The translations under genes were made by a program, and so were the position numbers. From positions 12,758,790 through 12,822,789 of the forward strand of contig OZ026844.1 in NCBI GenBank assembly GCA_964023205.1: 64,000 nucleotides of DNA, read 5' to 3'. Source of the stretch: Lutraria lutraria (Eukaryota > Mollusca > Bivalvia > Venerida > Mactridae). Shown here piece by piece: positions 25,001-40,000 of this stretch (position 1 is the first letter of the stretch; each line of letters starts with the position of its first letter). The notes below the pieces were generated by a model. The model searched no databases. It saw only the letters and a list, made by a program, of their open reading frames with translations, and was not told where the DNA came from.

Positions 25001-28000
25001 TATGCAGAATATTCTACTCCCTTTCCCCTTTGCTTCACAAATAAATAAATAAGACTGCAATGAAGAAAGTAAACAACATGTCATAAGAGTAAACAATTTA
25101 TAAAATATTTTCTCAACTGTTGTTATCGAGATATGAATTAATAGAGTTCAAAACACAAATTGATAAATTTACCTTGGTTGGTGTCAGAGGCATTTGATAT
25201 TTGTGCAATGTCATCAGGTTCAGACTTTGGAAGCAATAAATCTTCAGGTTTGATATCAGTGGTTAAAGAATCTTGTACAGACGTAGGAGTAGCAAATATC
25301 TGGTCAGGTAGGGCTACAGACTGGCCCAGTAAACTACTACTGGTAGCTGTATCAAGCTGTACTGGCATGCCATTATGTAAACCAGTCACTGGATCTATAC
25401 TTTGATCTGACTCACCCTGTCCAAAGTAAACATAAAACATGTAAACTGTCAACCAAAGAAAATATGATCATGCTCAATCAGATGTTAATTATTCATTTAC
25501 AAAAAGACCTTCACAAGAACAACAAACTGACAAATTTGTCCTTATAACATTCTCACAATGTCTTTATTTTAAACTAGAAATGTGTCCAGTGGACACAAAA
25601 TTACTGCCCAAGCTAAGTCAAAAAGGGATCATAACTACTGTGAAAACAGAAATCCAACAATGCCTGCATTTTATCATTATATACCTTCATGTAAAATATG
25701 AAACCATTCCATGAAATATTTCTTGAGTTATCACTCAGAAACCAAAATTTGAACAAACAGTAACAGACAGAGATGGGTAACACTTTATGACAGGGCATTT
25801 CAACTGTAGTTTCATTACCTATAACACTGGTAATTGCAATCAAAAAAGTTAAAGAAGACTCTACCTGCTCCTCAGCTTCTGCAGTATCCATAGGCTCTTC
25901 TTTAATTTCATGCGCTTCAACTCCTGAAAAAAACAAATATATTAAATGATTAAGCAGACATAGTAATATTAGCAAAACTCCAGAGATCACTTCATCACAA
26001 ACAAAATACAAACACAGAAAAAATTATTTAATGTAGACCAGAAATTGAAGACAAGCAAACTATCAATTAATCAATATTATCTAATGTTGCCAAGTAGCTG
26101 CATGTATTTTACACACATAGAAAACACTTAAGACTGATTTTACCTTCATGTTGCTGTAATACTGCAGGTGTAGGAGTTGTTACCATATCCTCAGTGGTTT
26201 CAGCCACACCATCAGCAGCTGCCAATGATTCTGTACCATCTCCAGCTGCAAGTGCATCAGTCTGAAAGAAAACATTGAATACCATTGATTATGTACACAG
26301 GTCAAACTAACTTCACATACAAAATAAGTGTAACATTACATAGCTACTATGATTAAACCTCACTTCCAAAAAGTCTAACACAGATTAAATTTTCCGAACT
26401 AAATAAAATATCTTACCTGTGATATTGTAGGCACTTCATCAACAGCTTCATCTTCAACCACTGGAGCTACTGGAATCTGAGTTGAACTTGTCTCCACAGT
26501 AGAATTGGTAAGTTCGTCATCTTTAGCCTCAGAGTCTTCAGTACCTTCAGGTGGTGGTGTTCCACAGTGGATACCATCGTCACATGTTCCATCGCCACCT
26601 TGTGGAGGTGGTGTTCCACAGTGGATACCATCGTCACATGTTCCATCTCCACCTTGTGGAGGTGGTGTTCCACAGTGGATACCATCGTCACATGTTCCAT
26701 CGCCACCTTGTGGAGGTGGTGTTCCACAGTGGATACCATCGTCACATGTTCCATTTCCACCTTGTGGAGGTGGTGTTCCACAGTGGATACCATCGTCACA
26801 TGTTCCATTTCCACCTTGTGGAGGTGGTGTTCCACAGTGGATACCATCGTCACATGTTCCATTTCCACCGTGTGGAGGTGGTGTTCCACAGTGGATACCA
26901 TCGTCACATGTTCCATTTCCACCTTGTGGAGGTGGTGTTCCACAGTGGATACCATCATCACATGTTTCATTCTGAATAGGAACAAAATGTGAACTTTCAG
27001 AATGAGGTGGAGTTCCACAGTGAATACCATCAGTACATTCTTGGGGAGGCGGAGTTCCACAGTGAATACCATCAGTACATTCTTGGGGAGGCGGAGTTCC
27101 ACAGTGAATACCATCTGTGCATTCTTGGGGAGGCGGAGTTCCACAGTGAATACCATCTGTGCATTCTTGGGGAGGCGGAGTTCCACAGTGAATACCATCT
27201 GTGCATTCTTGGGGAGGCGGAGTACCACAGTGAATACCATCTGTGCATTCTTGGGGAGGCGGAGTTCCACAGTGAATACCATCAGTGCATTCTTGGGGAG
27301 GCGGAGTTCCACAGTGAATACCATCTGTGCATTCTTGGGGAGGCGGAGTTCCACAGTGAATACCATCAGTGCATTCTTGGGGAGGCGGAGTTCCACAGTG
27401 AATACCATCTGTACAAGTGCCATCTGTACCATCTCCAGCAGTTTCCGTTGTAGAAGGTTCTGCTGCTTGTACAACAATAGGAGTAGTTGCTACCTGTCCC
27501 TGTGGAGTAATCGTGATTTGTACAGGTTTTGCTGTAGGCTGTGCTGATGCAACTTGGATTGATGGAGTACCAACCTGGCCAGTACCTCCAGCAATTAATG
27601 AGACATTTGGTTGAGTTGCACCTCCAAGAAGTGAGGAAGCAGAAACTGTAGCAGATGATATAAGTTGAGAAGCTGGTATGGTTCGGATGATCTGAGATGT
27701 TCCTCCTGATGACAAAAAGAAAAGGATGATCTACATGAAACAAACAAATATATTTACAAATGAGGAAAAATACATACTAGTATCATATGGACTAGTGAGT
27801 CCTATTAAATACAGGGCCTTTTTCCAAATTGGGAAGGGGCCTTAGCCTTTCATTTTGGGAAATTTAATTGCAATTTTTTTGCCAAATTTAAAGATGGTTA
27901 AGACAACTGAGTTAAAATAGCATTGTATTTTTGGAATTTCTATCCCTAATTTGGGGGAAAAGAGCCTTTTTGCAATTGGGAAGTCACCAAATTTCGGCCT

Positions 28001-31000
28001 CTGTTATAGAAGGAAAAAAGGCCTTGACATAACATCACAACAGAAAATAATTAGTAAAATAGAACATGTAAATGTAATCATTCAAGGAATAATTCAGAGA
28101 AAAAGGTAACTCACCAGCTGTAGTAGTGACAATGGTGATATTTTGTTTCCCACCTGCAGTGACAACTTGTGGTGATTGTACAACACCACTGAGAGACTGT
28201 TGTAGTGCAGATACATTTATAGTTTTATGCTGGCCTGCTGAAATAATAAAACAAACAAAAGTTATAATGAATTTATTGTAATACGGCTGATAATAAGCAT
28301 TCTTGCCCGACAAATTTCATTGTACAAGCATCACTCCTTGATTTTAATGTAAATCTTAACAAACTTTAATTCCTATTATAAATGTAATCAGAAAGTTTTG
28401 TTATATGTGAGAACAATTAAGCTTAATCCCCAATGAGAATACCAAACCAGTCAAAAAATGCTCCCATTAATTTTATCTTGCTAAGATGTGTTGGGAACTA
28501 TTCAACTCTGGAGCAGACAACTATATTGTAGATGCAGCCCTATCCATCACAACCATTCTCAAAATATTTGGCATCAAGATAGGCACACACAAATATTTTC
28601 TCCATACTTAACACCAAACAATATTTTCATACCTTTCATAGAAAAGACAATGAATGAACCTTACCAATTGCCGATGCCAATGTGGCGCCACCTGGTGTTA
28701 CGACACTGCTACCTTGTGGACTAACTACAATGAATTGCGTATTACCCTGACCAGCTATTTTGGGCATAGATGATAGAATCTTAGTTGGGTTTTGTCCAGC
28801 AGCAGCTGAACCTTTTGGAGCAGCAATGACAATGGTTTTAGCGCCACCTGGAGTGGTTTGGATTCCAGCCTGTCCAGCTTTGACAGTTGAGATCATTGAA
28901 GAAGGTATGGTCCTGATTACTGTCTTAGTCTGTGTTTGCTACAATAAACAACACAACAACACTAAATATACATGAATTAAGAAAATAAAAGTTACTTTGA
29001 CATTAATTTTAATAATTTACAGCGGAAAAAATCATGAATACAGCCAGGACAGCATGCTTTTTAAAATATTTATTTATTCTATGCACATCTTGATTAACTG
29101 ACTTCGTGCTTAACAACAAACTTCATACGTAAGGCAATGTGATCTGACATTGCTGCTATTAGCAATGAAATGACAAAAACAATACTCACTCCAGCAGGTC
29201 TAGCGGCCTGGGGTTGTACTGAACTTAGACCAATGATGTTAGATGGAGTTTGACCTGTATGACCTTGACTTGTGATGATGGCTGTTGGTTTACCCTGTCC
29301 AGCTTGTGATGTCACCAGCTTCACTATAGTAGCTCCCTGTGGTAATGTTCCACCTTTAGTCTAAATAAAAACAGTAAAAATTATCATCTAAGAGTTCGAT
29401 CTTGTCTCAAACTATTTAGAAAGCACTTAATTACATTTCTAATGGTAATATAAATGTGTAATTCAAGAATGATATAGGTAATATGATTTCATGTCAATAT
29501 CCACAAAAGCAACAATTCATGTCAATATTCTCTACCAGCATCAATTAATGTTAATATTCTTTGATTTAATATCTTGATAACTTCGTTACATATAAATATC
29601 ATCACTGATTAGTCAAAAGAATTTTAAATGCTAGGAACAAAACAATATGAATTTAGACAAAATGAAGTATAAAATACATAAGTACAAATATTTAAGTGTA
29701 AGTTCTACAAATGAACTCACCGTTGCAACAGTCATTCCTTGTGAAGTTTTTACGAGTGTTACAATTTGTGGTTGTCCTGTACTACTACCCTGACTAACAT
29801 TGCCAGCTTTATGCACTGTAATAATCTGTTTAGAGCCTGGAGTCAGTTGTGCTCCACCAGCAGCACGAATAATCGTGCTTCCAGGGGCAGCAACTCTTAT
29901 TGTCTGACCTGAACCCATGGTACTTCCAGCTGTAATATAGACATTAAGGTAAGATGTAGCTTTAATCAATCTGAAGAATTATACCAATATAGTATTATAT
30001 ACCATCAACAGAAAAAATGATTTCTTCACCATAACCAACATGTCAACACTTAAATGAAATATTACTGACAAAATTGTAAGGAAAACCTTTCCTCTAATCT
30101 CTTAAATATGCAAAGGGAATATAGGTCTTATTTTCACTCATGACAGGTAATGTATGCATACTATGGCTTGTGAACAGGATTTTAAGATTATACAGCACAG
30201 GGCTCTGTAAAATGTTGAATCTTACCAATCTGTCTCGATACAGGAGTAACTTTAACTCCTTGTGGAGTAACAATGGTTGGGGTAACAACTTTGATGCTGG
30301 AAACCGGTGTAGTGGCTGCTGTGTGTTGGGTGGTGCCCGGTATTTTCTGAGTGGCAGCAGCAGCTGCAGCTAAGGCAGCAATGCCAGTCATCTGGCCTCC
30401 ACTTGTCTAAAGAGATAAAGAAAAAATTGCTGTGTAAAGAGCAAACTTCTACACAATTTTACACAACCTTTTTACACTACTCTTCCATCAGATTAATCAG
30501 AGCAAAATAATCAGAAACAATTTTTGCTTAGATTCAAGGATGAGATAAAAATAATAAACCAGAACATACAAATTTAACAAGCTTTTAGAAATCTTATTTG
30601 TAAACAATTAAGTGAAAATCATGAATAATATACTTATTTCTCTATTTATACCAAAACATCAAACTTACACGAGTACTGGTATTGAAATATCAAGGTTATT
30701 TAAAGAATTTAATGAAACAGCATTTACAAAAGATCGGTTGAAGTACACAACCAATACTTACTGATCCAACAGTAGTAGCAACCACCTGTCTTTGTACCTG
30801 ACCTTGTGGTATACTAACAACTTGAGGGGAAGCAACTCTTACTGCACCGGGTAACGTTGACACAGTGATAGGGCCCTTCAACTGTGGTCTAGTCATACTT
30901 GTAACTGAAAATCAACCACAAATAATGTAACATTTCAATCAAACATCAGAAAATGAGAAACCTAATTACATTTAACAGAAGCTTCTTGTTTGTTTATATT

Positions 31001-34000
31001 GAGTTTTACGCCCCTTTTCAACAGTCAGTCATATGAGGCGGACAGTTCTCCTAACCATCGTTCCTGGGAAGAACCAGTACTAAACTCCCATTCTCAGTAA
31101 GCAACTGCCTACTTTCTCACATAAAGAGAAACGATCAGTAGTTGGGCTCGAAATCACGACCCTCTATCAATCAGAGGTTACAGTCATTTGAAGTCAGCGA
31201 CCTTAACCACTCGGCCACAGAGAAAGGTCTTGAACAGAAGCATCTAATTCATAGATAATTTTAAGACTTGTCAAACCACCTCTAAGATAGGATTTAAATG
31301 ACATTTCTAACAGAATAACAGCGACAATTAAAACTTAAATTAAAGAAGAACAGGTCTTAGCACGATCATCATGTCATGGTTATTTAAAAAAAATAAGACT
31401 TTGGAATACAAACCACATGCTTAAAAATACTAGTGCGTCACAATACATGGATACATACAGTTGTTAGTGTAGAAATATGCTAATATTGAGTTAATCATCC
31501 CAAACAATAGAAGCATAAAGAAAATTTGTGAATGCTTAGAAACTTAAATATGACTATCAATTACACCTCTGATTAAAACAACATGCACCAATATCCATAA
31601 AATATTAAAAAATTAAATTGATACTAACATTACTTGTTTTTTAGGCATTTTACCAAAATGTATTTTTCATGAGCTGTCTATTGACATTAATTAGAATCAA
31701 AATTAAAATCTAGAAAGCAGGTTGTGAAACAAAATATCATATTTAGAACTCTTCTGTACATGCACTAAGATTCTGTGGCAGGCTAAACAAAATCAATGAC
31801 TGTATAAGTATTTTATAACTTTATTCCATCAGCCAAAAAAGTTATTTATCATCATGCCATCTCAACAAAACTAGATTCAAATTCAGAAACAACACTGAGG
31901 CTGAAAATAAGTTTGTTTTGAGTGTTCCAACCCAGAATGCTAGCACTGGATAGGTAAGGTAGCCTACTAGGTAGGATTGTTTTTACTATAATTATAACAA
32001 TAGATTGAAAATTGATATTATTTATTTGCTAGGATTTTCATGAGTAGATAGGAGCACTCCAAACAAACCTATTTTATTTTTAACCAGATACAATATGCTC
32101 AGTATGGTCCTTCATATAATCAAAGTACTGCAAGTACACTGTAACTAATGGAAGCCAAACTTAAACTTGCTTTATTAATTGTTTGTTTATATTGAGTTTT
32201 ACGCCCCTTTTCAACAGTCAGAGTCATATGAGGCGGACCTAATCATCGCTCCCAGGAAGAATCAGAACTAGACTCCCATCCTCCATAAGCAACTGCCTAC
32301 TTTCTCACATAAAGAGACATGGTCCGTGGCGGGGCTCGAACCCATGACCCTCTATCAGTAAGAGGTTACAGTGATTTGAAGTCGGCATCCTGAACCACTC
32401 GACCATGGAGGTGGGTCACTTAAATTGGACTGCATAATGGAATGGGAACCTGTTCAACGTTCGTATAGTGGATGTATAAACACAGTACTTTGGCCTGCAT
32501 CAAAATTCAAGCATGCCGAGCGAGTGACAGCTATGCTAAGCTGAACTTCAGTTCAGCCTCCAAATATACTGATGAAAATACAACACAAAAAGCACTAGAA
32601 TATTTCTAGGCATGCAAAAAACTATGTAATTGATATTCTAAGAATTTAATTGAATAACAAAATCATTTTTAACTGATCGCTAACATGATAAGATCTGATA
32701 AAGACTCATTTTAAACATATCTAATAATAAATGCTATTAAACAATTAACCAACATGAAGACAAGAAAAAATCTTCAGGAAAAAATAAGATTAAAATACAT
32801 TTTTAACCACTAGACTAATATTTCATCAGTGACAACTGAAGATATAATTATCAAGGTAGAGTACATTAAGTATAAAGTCAACCTATATACAATAATGAAA
32901 GCCAGGTAACACAGCATTTTGATACAATTTTATAAAGCTTTGATACATAATAACATCACCAGACCTACTACTACACCACATTTTTCATGCGCATCTAACT
33001 ACACTCTGTCATTACAAAATATACAATAATACTGGTATAATTCATGCTACAATACATTCGGTGAGGATACCTTTAATTGTATGCGGCGAAGTGCCAGCAG
33101 CTAACTGTCCAGCGACGGCTCGTATCTGAGATAATGCTGGCACACGAAAAAATAAAATAAACAGATGTTGCAAAAAATCATGACGCAGCAAATGGACCTA
33201 TTTAACACTTCCAACATCATAATATCTTTAATATTCTAAGCCATACTGTAGTATACGGTTCAAGACAATATTCCTACTAGCAAAATAAACAGGATGCAAG
33301 AGCTAGGGAAGAAGAATTCAAACTTAAGTACTGATGAATACAGGTTCAAGTCTAGTTTGCCTCCAGCACATTTAAATAACTTCTTTTATCAATAAAAGGT
33401 AATGCTGCAATACAATCTAAACATCTAATTTTGAAATAAATATGTCAATTCTAAATCAAACAAGGTCACAGACATCCTCTTATGGAGCACATACATTGCT
33501 ACTAAATAAGATATTTGTAAATCACACTAAGCATTAATGTAAACAAGCTATATGATGCAGACAAAAAATCAAGGAATGGCAATGCTAAAGTTTGATGAAG
33601 GAAGATAGAAGACACATAAATTCCACTAGAAGACTGAATAATTTACACAATTCAAAAGCTAACTTAAGACTGAGAATAGAGTAATCAATAATAAGACAGA
33701 AGTTGATAGCACTCAGTTGATCGAACAGGCATATTTTTAAACAGCTAACAATGTAGCATTAGTATCGTGCGATTTTATCTAAGTGTCAAGCTGCATAATT
33801 TCAGTGAATGCCTGCATTTATATTTAGCTTCGGTGAGATTCATTTATTTTCGCAAGTAAACAATAATTTTCGTTAAACAGGTTGTCCAATGTATCTAACG
33901 ATACGCTGCAATTATGCAATATGAACATGTGGGATGGAATTTTCCCTATATGCAATATGAACATGTGGGATGGAATTTTCCCTAAAGGTATACCGTAAAA

Positions 34001-37000
34001 TAAATGAAAACTTTCGACTGGTACAAAGCTAAATATAATCACATTTAGTAACCATTAATTATTCAGCTTGACAGTTTAATAAATCCCACAATATAATGTA
34101 ACAACTGTTTATGAAGCATATGGAAAGTGTAAGCTTTGATTCCCAGGATATACAAATAAATGGAGGATCCTTTTTAATACTTACTGGTTCCTGGGGCTGC
34201 CTGTCTAACAACTTGAGCTATATGGGTTGTCTGTCCCTGTTGCTGGGTAACAGGGAGCTGTTGAATTGGTACTGCTTTTGCGAGCGGGTTTGAAGTAGGG
34301 GCAGCTGTTGGGGTTGCTGTTTGTGATGGGGGAAGGTCGTATTTCTGTAATTGGAGTAAGTAAGCATCTGCTGTAGGCACTGCTCCCCAGCAAACTTCCA
34401 ATGCATTTGTGCTAGCACGAACTAATTGAACCCTTGATGGCGCTGGTGGTTTCTCTGAAGAAATAAAGTTCTAAATAGAGCTGCGGCAGAAGCTTTGAAA
34501 TTTTACGATAATCACATAAAACAGTATGTAATTGTATGCGTACACATTAGGTTCAATCTCATTTGAATATATTCATATTTTATTAGTACTTTGAAATGTC
34601 AAAAAATAGCTTTAAATAAGTAACAAACAATCTGACTGACAGCATTTAAATATTATATACTAGTACTACAGACTTTAATTCCAGGTTACTATGATATACA
34701 ACAACAACAGATTCATGATGATCCTTATTTAAGGCATAATGATAAACTAACATTTTATTTTTTATTTGGCAACGTCCATTGACACAAGTTTAAAAATAAC
34801 TTCAAAATGAGGAAGACTAACTCACCTGTTTCTAAAAACCAAAGGTCCTTGAAGCAAACCTGTAATCAATCAACATTGTGCAATATTAGCAAGGCCAAAT
34901 TGAGACCAATAAAAACAATGAGAGCCGAACTGGAACAAAATATGCTTGTCAAAATTTCCTGGTGAAGATTGGATCAGAACTTTAAGAGAGCAGTTCTATT
35001 TCATCATTCTGTGCTGTCCACCGGAGGAAACAAAAAACATTCATGCGTGCCAGAGGGGATTCGCTGGTTAGCATTGACTGAGACATTATGTCTCCAAATA
35101 TTTTCACCAAGCTTAGTGAGGATTGACAGTTCACTTTAGAACAGGTCCGAATTTAGCCACAGGTCCGAAGACCGAGTCCCCTTTGCTGCCAGTCCAGTAG
35201 AAATTGATGGATCAACAGACAGATGGTCTGGTGAAATTTTGAGTTGATACATTGGTCTAAAATGCATAATACTGAGTCCCCAAAACTAATGTTTCACTAG
35301 TATATAATAAAAAATTTCAATTAATTATAACAATACCATCATACAAAACATACATATGTAAAAAATATTGTGAACACAAAATTTGACCATGCAAAAAAAG
35401 GTTAAGGATAGGTAAAATTTGTGCCTTCACAAGACAAAATGACCGGTCATGGGAAGTTGTTCGTGAAGACTGTTAGAATATGAAAGAACTCTGAAGAAGC
35501 CTACCACCATGTTCCAAAAATGTGTGCATAAAAATATTTTCAATATCAATACAGGAAATTTTAACAACTTAATCTGATAATACATTCAAGTTTTTACAAG
35601 CCAATAAAATGTAATCTGTAATGTTCAATAATACATAGTTCCCACAACTACAATATTTACCTCCCTTGTTTTGAATTGAAAGTCAAATTTCTTATGTGTT
35701 TAAAAGAAAAAAACAAAAAAGTGGTTATAAACGACTCAATTTACAAAATATAACTTAATCATGAAGTTGGAAAAAAACATAAGCATATCAGGTTTAAGAA
35801 AATATATTGCCACATATAAAAATTCTATATTTAGAATTATCACAACAAAAATATAAATATCCTCTATCAATGCTAGTCAAAATTAGACTTTCAAGATGGC
35901 CACCAAGGGAGGTAAATATTGTAGATGTGGGAACTATGTATTGTATACCATCAAGAAGATTGATGACTTAAACAGTAGGTAAAGTACCTGATTATTCCAA
36001 GCTTTTCTGTATCCATCTCTTCCACTCCATATATAGAGACGTGTATGAATAGCCACAGAACAATGGCCTGCTCTAGCTCTAGGTAGTGCATCTTCAAATA
36101 CTTCCATAGCTAATGGTTCCCAAGTCATTGAATCTAATAAAGGGAAATAAATACTGTAGATAATCTTCAGACATTCAAAATTTTTTCTTATTAAAATTAA
36201 TCAATCACATCAGACTTACAATAAGTGACCACAATAACTAAATCAATACCACACTACAAACAGTTTAATGTAGTAAAAAAAATGTGTAAAGCCTAAAATA
36301 ATGACTTCTCATTTCAATTCTCACGAAGACTTTTGAGATCATAACCTTCAAATCATAGTTGAATGCGGCCCCAGGAAGTAAGATAAAAAATACTTGTTCC
36401 ATACCTAAATTCAAGGAAGCTAATGTATTTGTGCATTTCCATTCCTTCTCATGTGTAGCAAACTTGACATCATCCATAACCAATGGAACCCAACCTCCAA
36501 ATACAAACATTCTGTTGCCGATCACTGTTGCTGAGTGAAGACTTCTTGGCAAGGGAGGTAAACCATTAACAACAGGTTTTGTCCAGGTCATGGAATCTGG
36601 AAAAAAATAAATTAACTCTGGTTGAAGAGGAAATTAGGATGCATTTCAATCACACAATTTTTCATATACAATTATACTGGCATGATATATTATACACATT
36701 GTGCACATTGATAGAGAACTCCGTGGCTAATATCAAATATCAATACAAAAACCAAATAAAGTCTGCAATTAATTTCAACAGGGTCATTCATCTTAAATTC
36801 AGTCATACAAACTTTTGATGTTGATTATCTTTCACAGCATTTAATGTATAATCAATAATTCAATTTTTACAATTCCTAGACTTAATGAAATCAAGACTGC
36901 TGAGTAATACCAGTCAGTAGCAATACAATATTCAATACATACCAATATCTAGTTGCCAAAGATCACCTAATCTGCAACCACTCATTCCACCATATATGAT

Positions 37001-40000
37001 GAGCCTTGGTCTTCGTCCATCTTTCTCAACATAACCAACAGCTGTATGTGACTCCCTGGGTGGAGGAGGTTGGCCAACCATCACAGGATTGTCCCATTGT
37101 AACTGACTTGACAAGGGTTTTAATTCCAAAATAACCAAGTCATTTAAATATCTGAAAATAAAGACCATAATAAGTATTGAGCTCCAATGTGATTATAACT
37201 TTAGAAGGACTTTCAATCCTCAGGAGGGATTCAAAATCACCTCAGATGACAATATGCAAGCATCCAAAGGCTTGTAGCTATTAAGCTAACAAATGAATAT
37301 TACTGTTCAATGCAAATAGTCACGTCTTCTGGAAGATACAACAAAATTAGCAAAAAAACAAGGTTGAAAGATTTTCTAAAAATTATGGTTATTACAGGTT
37401 TAATATAAGGTATACAATGAGGCCTGAAGCTGTTAAACATTTCAAAGACTAGAAAAGTGTCCAGATGACCTGAATGCCCCCACTGAGCGGTAAGTCATAA
37501 ACTCTTGCTAAATGTTTGGATTTTAATGGAAATCGAACTTTTCCTGTATTTTATTATTATACAAACACCTACATGCAAAATATGAAACAATATATTTCTT
37601 GTGTTATCGCTTGGAAAACAAAATTTGGACATGGGAAGGACAGACAGGGATAACACTTAATGTCCTTCCGCCATTTCAAATGACGAAGGCGTAAAAAGAG
37701 TAATTTAGTTAAAGGGGCATGCCCTGGAACTGAAGCGTCTCGAATATAAATCAAATTGGTATCATTTGAATGCCAAAATCAATTAATGCAAGTCCTGTAA
37801 AATATTTACGAAATGTCCCGCTATTTGACTCAAAATACACATTTCATGATTTACCAAACCTGCCGATTACGCCTTAGAAAATATTCGTCATTTTCATAAC
37901 TCGACCCTTTCGGGATCTGTCAAAAGCGGAAAAAATGTCAACAAACTGTGAAATGGTAAGTATTGCTCATGTCATGTTCATTGTTTGCGACATAAAGCTT
38001 ATCTATCGATCAATTATAGGTAAATATCATTGTTTTGCTGCTTGACAGGCAGTGCGCACGCTAAGTTAAATTCTCAGACGAATCGGAAATATCGTTGTCG
38101 TCAATAAAAGGCTTGTAAGCCTTTTATTTAAACCGGCATACAAATACCCACGCGTGCGTTATAGGGCCATTTTTGAAGGCACATTCTTCTTTGACTTTTC
38201 GGTAATAATTGTTTTTACAAGTGATAAACGCATTTTTGGTGTATAAACCCCAAGACACAGCAGTTCCTGGGCATGCCCCTTTAAGTATCGTTTTTTAAAT
38301 CATAAGAGAAAATGTATATTGTACTTGCCTTGGTATATTGTTCTTTGGATCTTCACTGTCATTTGCCAAGCCTCCAAAAAGGTAGACTCTATTGCCAAGC
38401 AGAGTAAAACTGTGTCCTAAAAAAACGTAAAAAACAACCATGTTTTAATATTCAATATTTACTGTAAAGAAATATAATGCAAGTTTTCCTGCTTAAATGA
38501 AAGGGCATTCAAGAATTATATTGTAATAATATGTTTTTACTTCATGTATTTATGCTTTGATATCTTACCTAATCTTGGACAAGGTGGGGATCCTGTTCTT
38601 GGGTTCTTTGGCTTCAAACGCTTCCATTCCCAACGACTTGCTTGTAATTCATATAGTTCATTAGAGTATTTACCATACTCCACCATCCCGCCAAACACAA
38701 GAATTCTTGTTCCATCGCAGACAAAACCATATGCAGCACATCCAGGAGGGATATCTCCACGTACAGCAGGAACAAACCATTGATTGGTGGCTGTAAGTTA
38801 CAACACATTTCATATTTATTTATTCATTTGGATCTAATGCCATTTTTTCAACAATTTTTCAGTTAAACTTAAATACGATAGCAAATTTCCCTAACCAGTT
38901 TTCCTGGACTATATTCTATCCAGTACTAATTGACCCTTTCACAAGGTACTGGCAACTTCCCTACATGTAGAGGAAAATCAACACTGTTGTCAAATTTTCA
39001 TGGAAGGGTATGACCTGCTGTGACTGAGAATAGAACCTGGATCACTGGATTACAAATGCAGCATACTAAGTAACTAACTTAACCCACTGATTACCCTGGC
39101 TATGTGGGGAGTTGCTAGCTCTACTAATTTGGCTTTCCGGTTGGCTGATATTCGTGAACAAATTTGGAAGGGCCATCCTGATTTCAGCCTTACAAAGAAT
39201 TTTTAGATCTGCATATTTATAAGCGGAAATTCAAATCACGTAAAAAATTCTTCAATAACTTGTCTAACTTACTTGATTTGATAGAAATAATAACCTGCGT
39301 GAACGTGCTTTTAAAAATCGGTGTCAAAATGTCAAATTTGAAATATTGAACTTAATATTTTACGTTGCATGTAATAAACGGTATCGACAATACTTCAGCC
39401 ACATCCAAATCCAAGCTGTATACAACTACCATTGATCAGACAGTTCAATTCTCAATTTATCTTTAATAATGAATTAACAAAAGTTGATTTAAGTTTAACT
39501 TGCCAACGTAAGTTGACACGCCAACATATTTAAACTTATCCTGAAATCTGCAAAGAGTAATTTCAAGAATAGGCTATTTTTACAATGACACCGGCATTTA
39601 AACGTCATTACACCAATTTCATTTTCAGTTGGAAAATAGCAGAAAGAAACAAAACATTAATTACATGCACCTTCCCGTATACAGGGTTAGACTCATAGTC
39701 ACAGTAACTTTCTCCGATGCCAGTGTACCAATTCTCCAAAGAGAGCGCAGAAGAATCTTTATTCATTAATTAATCTTTTTATAATGTCTTTTAAAAGTTT
39801 TATGATGCAAAATCATGCATTTTTTTTTTTAAATCCAATCAGTTTTAAACAAGGTTTAATATAAGTCTCGTGTCAAAATTACAGTGCACTATTAATTTCA
39901 ATCCATTACGTGACCTGAAACACCATTGATGCAATAGTTAATGGGTCGATAAATTTTGGAACGAACTGACTTGGGGCGAAATTTCGAACTGATTCTAGGC

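Larger units (their letters stand above)
26417..27705 (-). other. HCFC1: HCFC1 exon 16, the long repeat-bearing exon
   Basis: A 1289-bp exon, far longer than its neighbours (mostly 55-275 bp). It opens with [15 protein letters not shown], carries the two tandem-repeat blocks, and closes with an acidic stretch before a gtaaga donor. The frame is open throughout. Other frames are also open because the unit lengths (42 and 54) are multiples of three. Confidence 0.93.

Noticed and set aside
26548..27416. CRISPR-like regular repeats
   Set aside because: There are no spacers; units are contiguous coding repeats inside an exon of an animal gene.
26505..27547. Several long ORFs on both strands over the tandem repeats
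   Set aside because: Unit lengths of 42 and 54 bp keep every frame open. Only the HCFC1 minus frame joins in phase with flanking exons and fits the protein.
31120..31220. Possible tRNA genes on the minus strand (also 32320-32417, 48740-48840, 49803-49880)
   Set aside because: A and B boxes are present, but these are heads of SINEs with bodies, shared tails and target duplications.
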